The position numbers were made by a program, and so were the translations under genes. Positions 14,688-22,182 of a DNA stretch of 58,102 nt are shown in pieces. The notes under the pieces are model-generated. The model made no database searches, was not told where the DNA came from, and saw only the letters and a program-made list of their open reading frames with translations. Numbering within the stretch: the stretch's first letter is position 1; every line of letters begins with the position of its first letter. This DNA comes from DATGZX01 sp035296965 (GTDB lineage Bacteria > Planctomycetota > Planctomycetia > Gemmatales > Gemmataceae): positions 1 through 58,102 of the forward strand of contig DATGZX010000191.1 in the NCBI GenBank assembly GCA_035296965.1. The letters run 5' to 3'.

Positions 14688-15566
14688 TCAACCTGAGCGG
14701 TATTCCATGGCAAGGAAGCGAATGAGCATGACCGCGATATCGACACCGGTCACGGCCGACAGTGCCCGCCAGCCAGGCACCGCGTTGACTTCGAGGACGT
14801 ACAGTTCACCGGCGGGCCCCGGAAGCAAATCGACACCGGCGACCGGTGCCCCGAGGATTTCGGCAGCGCGCAGCGCCAGTCGTTCCTCGTCCGCACCAAG
14901 TTGAACAGGTTCGCCGGTGCCGCCCTGGGCCACATTCGTGCGCCAGCCGCCGTTCGAGCGCCGGCGCATGGCTGCGATCACGCGGCCGTTGAGCACGAAG
15001 GCGCGCAGGTCCCAGCCCGGATGATGCACGTACTGTTGCAGGTAGAGCACGCTTTGGAGCCGTTCGAGCGTACGGAAGGTTCGCCAGGCGAGGTCCGCGT
15101 CGGTAATGCGCATCATTCCCCTGCCTTCGGAGCCGAACAGCGGTTTGACAACCACGTCGCCGCCAAGCGCTGTAAATGCTTCCAGGGCAGCGTCGGCGTG
15201 TTGACAGACGATCGTGCGCGGCACGGGCAAACCCGCGCCCGCCAGGCGGGCACTGGCAAGATACTTATCCACGCACGCTTCGACCGCCGCGGGAGGATTC
15301 AAGACGGGAATGCCGGCCGCACGCACGCGCTGCAACGCATCCATGCGGAAGATCACCTGCTCGAGTGAACCGGGAGGCATCGTGCGCACGAGGACTCCGT
15401 CGAAGTTGGCCAGGGAATCGAGACTGGCAGGAATTGCCGCGCAAATGCGCCGAAAATCGACGGCGCTGGCCTCCTGCTGCAACAGCTCGGCGGCACGCTG
15501 CAAATCTCGAACATGCCAGCCGGCGCCGGCCGAGAGAATGGCAAAACGCATAGCGGAACGGCTCAC
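14688..15566 (-). CDS. RimK-like ATP-grasp ligase (H4MPT cluster)
   Basis: 292 residues. A pre-ATP-grasp domain (RFAILSAGAGWHVRDLQRA) is followed by ACVDKYLASARLAGAGLPVP, the glycine-rich ATP loop VVKPLFGSEGRGMM and the metal-binding VLEVNAVPGWRAL. ATP-grasp enzymes of this subgroup add amino acids to cofactors (RimK, MptN, CofF), so a role in tailoring H4MPT, such as glutamylation, is likely. The GTG at 15566 overlaps the mch stop by four bases; an ATG at 15551 is the alternative start. Third gene of the operon. Confidence 0.85.
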   Translation of the reverse strand: MSRSAMRFAILSAGAGWHVRDLQRAAELLQQEASAVDFRRICAAIPASLDSLANFDGVLVRTMPPGSLEQVIFRMDALQRVRAAGIPVLNPPAAVEACVDKYLASARLAGAGLPVPRTIVCQHADAALEAFTALGGDVVVKPLFGSEGRGMMRITDADLAWRTFRTLERLQSVLYLQQYVHHPGWDLRAFVLNGRVIAAMRRRSNGGWRTNVAQGGTGEPVQLGADEERLALRAAEILGAPVAGVDLLPGPAGELYVLEVNAVPGWRALSAVTGVDIAVMLIRFLAMEYRSG

Positions 15567-16525
15567 GATTCGGCAAAGAAAGAACGTTGCAAGATGGCAG
15601 GCTCGACACGTCCAAACCCGTGACTCTTGCCGGTTTTCAGGTTTTGGAACACAATCTGGGCCGGACTGAACAACATCGGATCGATCTTGTAAAAGTCACG
15701 TTCATAGCGTTCGAAGATCGCGGAAAACGGGGAGCCGTGGTCCGGCGAAGCAGACGACGGCACCTTGGGGCCGAGCGCCGCAATCTGCTCATCCTCAGCC
15801 TGCACCCAAAGGATCACCTGGCCGCCATAAAGAATCGCATCGTTCGTGCGCCCAATTGCCTGAAGTTCGCCGGCAGCGACAGGCGGCAAAGGCGCGCTGC
15901 CGAACCCGGAGACAACCTGGTTGAGATCGAATCCCAGCTCAAAAAGCTTGTGCAGCGCCGTTTCCAACGAGCGCGCGACGACTTGCAATGTGCCCGCAAG
16001 GCTCGCCGCCGGTGCGGCAAGAAGAGTTAGCTTGCCTGCCGGCAATTGCAAGCGCTCGCACAGGTATTCGATGACGGCGTCTTCAGGCAGCTTACGCGTC
16101 TCGAGAACGCCTACGGCCACGGGAGATCGTTCCCGGCCGGCGATCTTGTTGTACAGCTCCTCGCCGCCGTAGGCCGCTCGCATCGGACCGGAGCCCATTG
16201 CAAAAAAGTCGCCGACAGCGATCTGCCAGCCGGCGTACTGGCAGGCCATGCACGCCGTCAGCGGATGATCGCTGGACACAACGACGGTGGGGCAGGGCAC
16301 TCCGGCGACCTCGCCCGGCACCAGCGCCACCTCCGCCTGACCCGCAAGGCAAACCCGTGCCAGCGCCAGGCCCGCCTGCAATCCGCCGGGAGCGCGTACG
16401 CCGCAATCGAGCAGCCTCGCCCCCGAGGCAGTCTGGCCAACCTCAATGCGAAAGCTTGAGGCATTGGCCGCCAGGTGGTCCGCCAGGCGCATGGCGCGTT
16501 CGTTCAAGGTCAGGGGTGCAGCCAC
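15563..16525 (-). CDS. mch: Methenyltetrahydromethanopterin cyclohydrolase
   Basis: 320 residues from the GTG at 16525, preceded by GGAGAGGAGC; this restores the usual family start LTLNERAM and the usual length of about 320. Visible family segments are EVGQTASGARLLDCGV, APGGLQAGLALARVCLA, YAGWQIAVGDFFAMGSGPMR and DAILYGGQVILWV. Mch converts methenyl-H4MPT to formyl-H4MPT in the archaeal-type C1 pathway, which some bacteria use to oxidise formaldehyde. Its neighbours are two ATP-grasp ligases and a CitG-like protein, the standard companions in bacterial H4MPT clusters. This gene anchors the functional reading of the region. Confidence 0.93.
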   Translation of the reverse strand: MAAPLTLNERAMRLADHLAANASSFRIEVGQTASGARLLDCGVRAPGGLQAGLALARVCLAGQAEVALVPGEVAGVPCPTVVVSSDHPLTACMACQYAGWQIAVGDFFAMGSGPMRAAYGGEELYNKIAGRERSPVAVGVLETRKLPEDAVIEYLCERLQLPAGKLTLLAAPAASLAGTLQVVARSLETALHKLFELGFDLNQVVSGFGSAPLPPVAAGELQAIGRTNDAILYGGQVILWVQAEDEQIAALGPKVPSSASPDHGSPFSAIFERYERDFYKIDPMLFSPAQIVFQNLKTGKSHGFGRVEPAILQRSFFAES

Positions 16526-16575
16526 GAATAGACGCTCCTCTCCTTCCACCGAGGGCAGCGGGCGACAGGCGTAAT

Positions 16576-17895
16576 CTACGTGGCGAAAAGCGACGAGTCG
16601 AGTGCGGCCGCCTTCCTTCTCAGAGAATCGCCACATTCCGCCACCGTGGCGGCACGTGCGAACAGCGTCAGAATGGGTTTGCCCGCCTCGATGATTTCAC
16701 CGGCCTCAGGGATGTCGGCATACGCGGGAAGCTCGTGGATAGGCCGCCCCGGATCGAGCGCCGGCAGCCAACTCCCTTCCTTCGGAAAATGCAGCGGGCT
16801 CCTGGCGAACAAGATTGCCTTGCCCACGATCGACACAGGCTCTTTCTTCATGAGGAAAGCGGCAGCAATTTCTCCCCCCTCGCCCCGGTACTCCGGGGAG
16901 AGGGGTCGGGGGTGAGGGGCTTCAGCCGGGGATTGTTCGTCCCCCTCACCCCCAGCCCCTCTCCCCCGAAGCGGGGGCGAGGGGAGACTACTACCTGCAC
17001 TGCCCCGGAGCGGAGGTTCGGAAGCGTCCGCCTCGAATGCATGGCGGTGCAGCGCGAGCGCCGATACGACCGTGGCATGTTCGAGCACCTCCACGGAAGC
17101 CGGGTAACGGGGGTTCACTTCAATCACCCAGGGAATGCCCTCCTGCAGCACGCAGTCGACGCCGAATAGCCCCCGCAGACCGCAAAGTCGCACCAGCATC
17201 CTGCCAATCTGCTCGAATTTCGCGTGCGTGCCGGGTTTCAGAGCGAGCGGCCCGATGCTTCCGCAGTAATGAAAGGGGGCCGCGTGTAACCACTCCTGCC
17301 CGACGAGTTGCAAGCTGACGCCCAGCAGGCGCGCCTCCGTTCCTCTACCCACGTAAACGGCGGAGCAGGGGTCTCCGTCGATGTATTCCTGGAAGAAGAC
17401 ACCCCTCGTTCGGCTTTCGCCGGCCTGGTCGCTGACAAAGCCAATGCCCGCGCCGCCTGAGCCGCGCAATGATTTGGCCAGCCATCGTCCAGACATAAAG
17501 CGCCCATCGCATTGGGTTGCGATTCGAGGACAAGGGATGCCCGCCTGTTGCAGCTGCCGTGACAGAAGATAGGGGGACCGGGCAAGAGCGAGCGCTTCGC
17601 GGGAGTTGCCCCAAAGCAACCGCTGGCTGGTAATCCTGTGCACGAGGTTCGGCCGATTCTCGAGGCCGCCGGTATACATCCAGGCACCGGGAGGTCCCTG
17701 CCCCGAGATTTCCAGGAAAATCTCAGGATAGCGCTGTGGCGGCACCCTCCGGACAGGGCACCGGCTCACCAGGTCCCGGTCGGCGAAAAGGTCGGCGCAC
17801 CAGGGTCGCAAGCCGGCACGCAGCGCTGAGAACGCCGCCGCACGGGCGCTGGCCCCGAAGATGAGAAGGTGCTCCTCCGGCTGCATGCCTCTCAT
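16576..17895 (-). CDS. ATP-grasp protein (COG2232-like, H4MPT cluster) with in-frame repeat insertion
   Basis: 439 residues. The N-terminal half has a nucleotide-binding start (HLLIFGASARAAAFSALRAG), WLAKSLRGSGGAGIGFV as the ATP loop and WVIEVNPRYPASVEVLEH as the metal-binding strand, an ATP-dependent carboligase pattern as in Orf17 proteins beside mch. Residues about 304-341 are encoded by a palindromic repeat (16872-16984) that reads through in frame as a Gly/Pro/Arg-rich linker; the downstream domain remains open and conserved-looking. First gene of the operon. The start could also be the ATG at 17886. Confidence 0.82.
   Translation of the reverse strand: MRGMQPEEHLLIFGASARAAAFSALRAGLRPWCADLFADRDLVSRCPVRRVPPQRYPEIFLEISGQGPPGAWMYTGGLENRPNLVHRITSQRLLWGNSREALALARSPYLLSRQLQQAGIPCPRIATQCDGRFMSGRWLAKSLRGSGGAGIGFVSDQAGESRTRGVFFQEYIDGDPCSAVYVGRGTEARLLGVSLQLVGQEWLHAAPFHYCGSIGPLALKPGTHAKFEQIGRMLVRLCGLRGLFGVDCVLQEGIPWVIEVNPRYPASVEVLEHATVVSALALHRHAFEADASEPPLRGSAGSSLPSPPLRGRGAGGEGDEQSPAEAPHPRPLSPEYRGEGGEIAAAFLMKKEPVSIVGKAILFARSPLHFPKEGSWLPALDPGRPIHELPAYADIPEAGEIIEAGKPILTLFARAATVAECGDSLRRKAAALDSSLFAT
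16872..16984. repeat. G/C-rich palindromic repeat inserted inside an ORF
   Basis: CTCCCCCCTCGCCCCGGTAC at the left and CCCGAAGCGGGGGCGAGGGG at the right flank two G-rich/C-rich blocks (GGGGTCGGGGGTGAGGGG and CCCCTCACCCCCAGCCCC) that pair with each other. The element is in frame with the host gene and introduces no stop. Related elements: 48433-48582 and, more loosely, 55352-55455. Confidence 0.9.
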
Positions 17896-18064
17896 GCCCG
17901 TAAACTGGTCTGGAACTCGACCCCAGGCATTGCTTATAGATATTCAGCCGCGAAGAGAAACAAGTCGGGGGCGGGCTGGCTACCAACGCGGCCGCATCCT
18001 TCGCATTTTTCCACGGCCTCCTGGTTTCTCTCGACGCTTTTCCCATCGTCAAAAGGGAGATGCT

Positions 18065-18871
18065 ATGCCGAGCGCGCAATCCCCTCGCATTCATCCGACG
18101 GCCGTGATCTCCGCGGAGGCGGAGCTCGCCGCGGACGTTGAGGTAGGGCCTTTCGTCGTGATCGAAGGAAAGGTGCGCGTCGGACCCGGCTGCGTGATTC
18201 GCCCGCATGTCCTTCTGTGCGGCCCCTTGACGATGGGCAAGGGAAACATGGTATTTTCCGGCACAGTCCTCGGCGAACGGCCTCAGCATCTCAAGTACAA
18301 CGACGAACCGACCGGGGTGGAAATAGGCGATGACAATGTCTTTCGCGAACACGTCACCGTACATCGCGGCACGACCGCTTCCTGGATCACGCGCGTCGGC
18401 AGCAACAATTTTTTCATGGCAAACAGCCACGTCGCCCATGATTGCCAGGTCGGCAGCCGCTGCATCTTTGCCAACGGAGCCGTGATCGGCGGCCATTGCA
18501 CGATCGAAGATAACGTGTATCTCTCCGGCAACTGCGCCGTACATCAGTTCGTTCGCATCGGCCGCCTGGCATTACTGAGCGGCGCCTCGGCGACTACCAA
18601 GGACATCCCGCCGTTCATCATCCAGCAGCGCATCGACTCGGTGGTTGGCGTAAATGTAATCGGCATGCGCCGGGCCGGCCTGACGAATGACCAGATCGAC
18701 GCCGTGCGCCGCGCCTACCATACCATCTTCCGGGACGGCCACGTGCTGCCCTCGGCGCTCGCCCTCGTCGAGAAGGAACTGGGCGAGATCGACGCGGTTG
18801 CGGAAATGATCGAGTTCATCCGCCAGTCCAAGCGCGGCATCAATCCGGCGCGCGACCGGGATGCTGCGTAG
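18065..18871 (+). CDS. lpxA: Acyl-[ACP]-UDP-N-acetylglucosamine O-acyltransferase
   Basis: 268 residues. Left-handed beta-helix hexapeptide repeats from about residue 8 (HPTAVISAEAELAADVEVGP), then the LpxA core with HLKYNDEPTGVEIGDDNVFR, FMANSHVAHDCQVGSRCIFA (catalytic His in the SHVAHDC motif) and the helical C-terminal domain beginning GMRRAGLTNDQIDAVRRAYH. LpxA transfers a 3-hydroxyacyl chain to UDP-GlcNAc, the first lipid A step. The ATG at 18065 has AAGGGAGA upstream; the frame is open further 5' without similarity. It stands alone, without lpxB, lpxD or fabZ next to it. Confidence 0.93.
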   Translation: MPSAQSPRIHPTAVISAEAELAADVEVGPFVVIEGKVRVGPGCVIRPHVLLCGPLTMGKGNMVFSGTVLGERPQHLKYNDEPTGVEIGDDNVFREHVTVHRGTTASWITRVGSNNFFMANSHVAHDCQVGSRCIFANGAVIGGHCTIEDNVYLSGNCAVHQFVRIGRLALLSGASATTKDIPPFIIQQRIDSVVGVNVIGMRRAGLTNDQIDAVRRAYHTIFRDGHVLPSALALVEKELGEIDAVAEMIEFIRQSKRGINPARDRDAA

Positions 18872-18880
18872 CTTTCCATC

Positions 18881-18938
18881 AACCGGCGCCTGACGGGGTA
18901 CGGCTCGCAGGCGAGCCGTACCCCGTCAGGCGCCGGTT
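18881..18938. repeat. Perfect 28-bp-arm palindrome (CCTGACGGGGTACGGCTCGC)
   Basis: AACCGGCGCCTGACGGGGTA continuing CGGCTCGC, a two-base AG loop, then the exact reverse complement. It lies ten bases past the lpxA stop. Near-identical palindromes occur at 46916-46971 and 48746-48808. It could act as a terminator-like stem or 3' stabiliser; no T tract follows. Confidence 0.92.
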
Positions 18939-19079
18939 TAAGAAGAAATGGGCGCGTTCTCGCGCCCTCTCCAACACCGAGAAGAGCAGCTGAATTAACA
19001 ATTCTTTTGCTTTGCGCTCTTGCAACTCGCCTGCCGGATTGAAATAATAACCCACTCTACTTCTTGGGACGAACCTTTT

Positions 19080-19118
19080 GAACAGCCGCCTCCGAGCGGA
19101 CTGTTCTCTTTTTATTTT
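19080..19118 (+). terminator. Intrinsic-terminator-like hairpin in the rplY leader
   Basis: GAACAGCCGC (19080-19089), loop CTCCGA, then GCGG-A-CTGTTC (19096-19106), followed directly by TCTTTTTATTTT. A ten-pair stem with one bulged A and a U-rich tail is a textbook intrinsic terminator, yet it stands only 23 bases before the rplY start. It may be an attenuator for the ribosomal operon or the end of a short upstream transcript. Confidence 0.7.
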
Positions 19119-19141
19119 GGCGGGCTTGCGGGGAGATTCTC

Positions 19142-19783
19142 ATGGCGGAGTCAGTAATACTGGTTGCCGAGCAGCGCGACGTTCGCGGCTCGATGTCGGC
19201 TCGAAGGTTGCGCAGGAAAGGCCTGATCCCTGCGGTGCTCTATGGGCACAAGGAAGCAACCTTGTCGATTACCTTGCCCGCGGAAGAAGTGGAGAAAGCC
19301 ATTCGCCACGGCGTGCGCGTCGTGGACCTCAAGGCGGGCGGCAAGGAAGAGAAAGCGTTGATCAAGGAGATACAGTGGGACCATCTCGGCAAGGAACTGC
19401 TGCACGTAGACTTCACGCGCGTGGCCCTCGACGAACGCATTGTCATCCAGGTTCCGCTCGAATTGCGCGGGACAGCGCCGGGCGTCACGGCGGGCGGCAG
19501 ACTGGACCAGCCCATTCACGCGTTGTCGGTCGAATGTCTCGCCATCAGCATTCCCGAATCGATTCGTGTCAACATCGGCGAATTGCAGATGGAAGGCATA
19601 ATCCACGTGCGGGACCTCGTGTTACCGCCCGGAGTGAAGGCGATGACCGATCCGGAAGCGATCGTGGTCCATGTGACGCCGCCAGAAGTGGAAGCCGAGG
19701 CTGCGCCGGCCGCGGAAGTCGCGGAACAGGCCGAACCAGAGGTCATCGGGCGACCGAAAGTTGAGGAGGAGGAAGGCGAATAA
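19142..19783 (+). CDS. rplY: 50S ribosomal protein L25 (CTC form)
   Basis: 213 residues: an N-terminal 5S rRNA-binding L25 domain (QRDVRGSMSARRLRRKGLIPA, VLYGHKE) plus the C-terminal CTC/TL5 beta domain (VPLELRGTAPGVTAGGRLDQ, VLPPGVKAMTDPEAIVVHV) and an acidic Ala/Glu tail. GGGGAGA precedes the ATG. First gene of a run rplY-pth-rpsF-ssb-rplI-dnaB. The rplY-pth pairing is common in bacteria. A terminator-like hairpin in its leader suggests attenuation. Confidence 0.95.
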   Translation: MAESVILVAEQRDVRGSMSARRLRRKGLIPAVLYGHKEATLSITLPAEEVEKAIRHGVRVVDLKAGGKEEKALIKEIQWDHLGKELLHVDFTRVALDERIVIQVPLELRGTAPGVTAGGRLDQPIHALSVECLAISIPESIRVNIGELQMEGIIHVRDLVLPPGVKAMTDPEAIVVHVTPPEVEAEAAPAAEVAEQAEPEVIGRPKVEEEEGE

Positions 19784-19803
19784 TTACCGCCTGGCCGTAG
19801 CCG

Positions 19804-20361
19804 ATGAAAGTTGTCGTTGGCTTGGGCAATCCCGGAAACCGCTATGTCGGCACGCGGCATAATGTCGGCTTCGCCGTCGTCGATTTGCTAGCCAAAAGCC
19901 CACGCGCCGGCCGTTTTCAGAACCGCTTCCAGGCCCAGATTGCCGAACTGGGAGCCAATGACGGCAAGGTTCTGCTTGTCAAGCCTGAGACCTTCATGAA
20001 CTTGAGTGGCCGGTCGGTTCGCCAGGTTGTCGACTTTTATCAGGTGGCGTTGGCGGAGCTGCTGGTGGTCTGCGATGACATCAACCTGCCTCTCGGGAAG
20101 CTGCGGATACGCGTGCGCGGCAGCCACGGCGGCCACAATGGCCTCAGGGACATTCAGTCCCATCTGGGCACGGCGGAATACGCAAGGCTGCGCATCGGCG
20201 TCGGCTCCCCGGAGCCAGGCGAGGCTGTGGATCACGTGCTCAGCCGCTTTCGCCCTTCGGAGCAAGCGGTGATCGTCGAGGCAGAGGAGACGGCGGCTCA
20301 GGCGGCCGGCGTTTGGATCGATCAGGGGCCTGAAGCCTGTATGAATCAATATAACGGTTAG
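19804..20361 (+). CDS. pth: Peptidyl-tRNA hydrolase
   Basis: 185 residues. Opens VVVGLGNPGNRYVGTRHNVG with the catalytic His of TRHNVGF and its partner Asp in VVCDDINLPLGKLRIRVRGS; Asn residues in KPETFMNLSG and SHGGHNGLRDI bind the 3' end of the tRNA. It releases tRNA from prematurely dropped peptidyl-tRNA. Twenty bases after rplY. Length and motifs are complete. Confidence 0.96.
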   Translation: MKVVVGLGNPGNRYVGTRHNVGFAVVDLLAKSPRAGRFQNRFQAQIAELGANDGKVLLVKPETFMNLSGRSVRQVVDFYQVALAELLVVCDDINLPLGKLRIRVRGSHGGHNGLRDIQSHLGTAEYARLRIGVGSPEPGEAVDHVLSRFRPSEQAVIVEAEETAAQAAGVWIDQGPEACMNQYNG

Positions 20362-20446
20362 GTCGAAGCAACCCTCGCGCGGCGTCGGACTCTGGCCTGA
20401 GCCAGATTGGATCAATCGAAAGCCAAGTGTTGACGAGAGACAGATT

Positions 20447-20881
20447 ATGGCAGTGAATGTCTACGAATGCATGTTCCTTCTGGATAGCAACAAGGTGGCC
20501 GGCGATGTGCCCGCAGCTGCCCAGCAAATCCATACGGTCCTGGAGCGCAACCAGGCCGAAATCCTCGCCAGCCGACCGTGGGACGAACGCCGGCTTGCTT
20601 ATCCGGTCAAGGGTCAAAAGAAGGGCCTCTACTACTTGATTTATTTCCGCGTCGAAGGAAAGACCGTGCTCAACATCGAGCGCGATTTAGAGCTTAACGA
20701 GTTCATCATCCGCTCTCTGTTCCTTCGTGTAGATCCCAAGCATGTGGAAACGATGCTGGCAATCGCGAGGGATGAACATGCCCTTGCCCTGCAGGTGGTT
20801 CCAGAGGGCGAAGGCGGCGACATGGGTGGCGACGATATGGACATGCACCGAGGACCACGCCGAGGCCGTCGCGATGACTGA
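20447..20881 (+). CDS. rpsF: 30S ribosomal protein S6
   Basis: 144 residues. The S6 ferredoxin-like fold is seen in YECMFLLDSNKVAG, RPWDERRLAYPVKGQKKGLY and NEFIIRSLFLRVD. An extended C-terminal tail is rich in Gly, Asp, Met and Arg (GGDDMDMHRGPRRGRRDD), unlike the Glu tail of E. coli. Normally rpsF-rpsR-rplI lie together; here ssb follows and rpsR (S18) is missing from the run, so S18 must be encoded elsewhere. Confidence 0.95.
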   Translation: MAVNVYECMFLLDSNKVAGDVPAAAQQIHTVLERNQAEILASRPWDERRLAYPVKGQKKGLYYLIYFRVEGKTVLNIERDLELNEFIIRSLFLRVDPKHVETMLAIARDEHALALQVVPEGEGGDMGGDDMDMHRGPRRGRRDD

Positions 20882-20889
20882 CAGCCCGC

Positions 20890-20955
20890 GAGCCTGCTGA
20901 AAAAGGGCTCTGACCCCTTCCCGGTAGGGGGTCAGACGCCTTTTTCAGCAGGCTC
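20890..20955. repeat. GAGCCTGCTGAAAAAGGG palindrome, copy 1 (short)
   Basis: GAGCCTGCTGAAAAAGGGCT and its near complement CGCCTTTTTCAGCAGGCTC enclose CTGACCCC/GGGGTCAG. It lies between rpsF and ssb. Longer copies with the same ends are at 35532-35642 and 52489-52599; this copy lacks their central 45 bases. Confidence 0.9.
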
Positions 20956-21071
20956 TAGAGAGAGCCACCGTCAAGGAATAACTATTGCCTTGCAACGCCA
21001 TAGGCAACAGATGTATACTAGCATCCGTTTTGCTTCTTGGTGATGCCTCTCTAGCGCAGGAGAATGCCCCT

Positions 21072-21581
21072 ATGGCGAATCTGAACAAGGTGATGCTGAT
21101 CGGCAGGCTTACACGCGATCCCGAAATGCGTACGTTCGCAAACGGAGGAAAGGTGGCGAGCTTCGGTTTCGCCGTCAACAATCGCCGGAAAAACGCATCG
21201 ACGGGCCAATGGGAAGATGAGCCGGTCTTTTTGGACGTGGAGGCGTTCAACCGCGGCGAGACCGGAAAACAAGCGGATCTCGTCGAACAATATCTGCGCA
21301 AGGGTCGTCAAGTGTTCCTCGAAGGACACTTGAAGTTGGACCAGTGGACTGCGCAGGATGGCCAGAAACGATCCAAGCTGAAAATCGTCGTCGACAACAT
21401 GCAGTTCCTCGAGAGGCCCGAAGGGAGCACCTCTGACGGAGGCATGCGGTCCTCGCCCGGAGCACAGGGCGCGCGTTCGTCGACGACGCGGCCAAGTTCC
21501 GGGGGACAGTACCAGGAGCCGGCGGCGCCCGATGCATACGATGCCCCCGAAGGACAGGCCGAATCAGAAATTCCCTTTTAG
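21072..21581 (+). CDS. ssb: Single-stranded DNA-binding protein
   Basis: 169 residues from the ATG at 21072, which has AGGAGA upstream; the open frame extends further but without similarity. The OB fold starts NLNKVMLIGRLTRDPEMRTF and has WEDEPVFLDVEAFNR and RQVFLEGHLKLDQW. A Gly/Ser-rich linker leads to the acidic tip ending SEIPF, the motif by which SSB recruits partner proteins. It occupies the place of rpsR between rpsF and rplI, and the palindrome 20890-20955 separates it from rpsF. Confidence 0.95.
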   Translation: MANLNKVMLIGRLTRDPEMRTFANGGKVASFGFAVNNRRKNASTGQWEDEPVFLDVEAFNRGETGKQADLVEQYLRKGRQVFLEGHLKLDQWTAQDGQKRSKLKIVVDNMQFLERPEGSTSDGGMRSSPGAQGARSSTTRPSSGGQYQEPAAPDAYDAPEGQAESEIPF

Positions 21582-21620
21582 TTGCACAGGTCCGTTTACC
21601 ATCGTTAATCAGAGAAAACC

Positions 21621-22124
21621 ATGCCAACGAAAAAGCGCAATCAGGTTCGGAAGGGAAGCCACGGCGGCATGCAGCTCGTCCTGACCGAGGACGTGGCCTT
21701 TCTGGGACGCCAGGGCGATCTCGTGGAAGTGAAGGCTGGCTACGGCCGGAATTACCTCCTGCCTCAGGGCCTGGCTACCGTTCCCACCGAGCATAACATG
21801 CGGTTGCTCGACCGGTACAAGCAGCGCGTCACGGCGGCCCGCGAAGCACGTATCGCCGACCTCCGCGTTCTCGCCGAGCAGATCCAGCGCGTGACGGTCA
21901 CCATCGAAGCCAACGCTACCGAAGACGGCCACCTTTACGGTTCCGTGGGGGCCCCGGAAATCGTCCGCGGCCTCAAGACGCAGAATCTCAATGTCGATGC
22001 GGACATGGTGCGCATGGAGGGACCGATCAAAGAGCTTGCTCTGTATGGAGTCAAGCTGAACCTCGGGCACGACATCGAGACCGAGGTGAAGGTCCTTGTG
22101 GTGAGGCAGCAAGAGAAGAAGTAA
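21621..22124 (+). CDS. rplI: 50S ribosomal protein L9
   Basis: 167 residues. N-terminal rRNA-binding domain with MQLVLTEDVAFLGRQGDLVE and VKAGYGRNYLLPQGLA, a long connecting helix, and the C-terminal domain with LYGSVGAPEIVRGLK. A basic 15-residue extension (PTKKRNQVRKGSHGG) precedes the usual start; the next Met, 17 residues in, is the canonical L9 start position. Followed by dnaB, as in many bacteria. Confidence 0.95.
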   Translation: MPTKKRNQVRKGSHGGMQLVLTEDVAFLGRQGDLVEVKAGYGRNYLLPQGLATVPTEHNMRLLDRYKQRVTAAREARIADLRVLAEQIQRVTVTIEANATEDGHLYGSVGAPEIVRGLKTQNLNVDADMVRMEGPIKELALYGVKLNLGHDIETEVKVLVVRQQEKK

Positions 22125-22182
22125 AATAGTCTTCGGACCAAAGTGCGCCTGCTCTCTTGCTTCTTCCACAGGGAGGTGAGCC

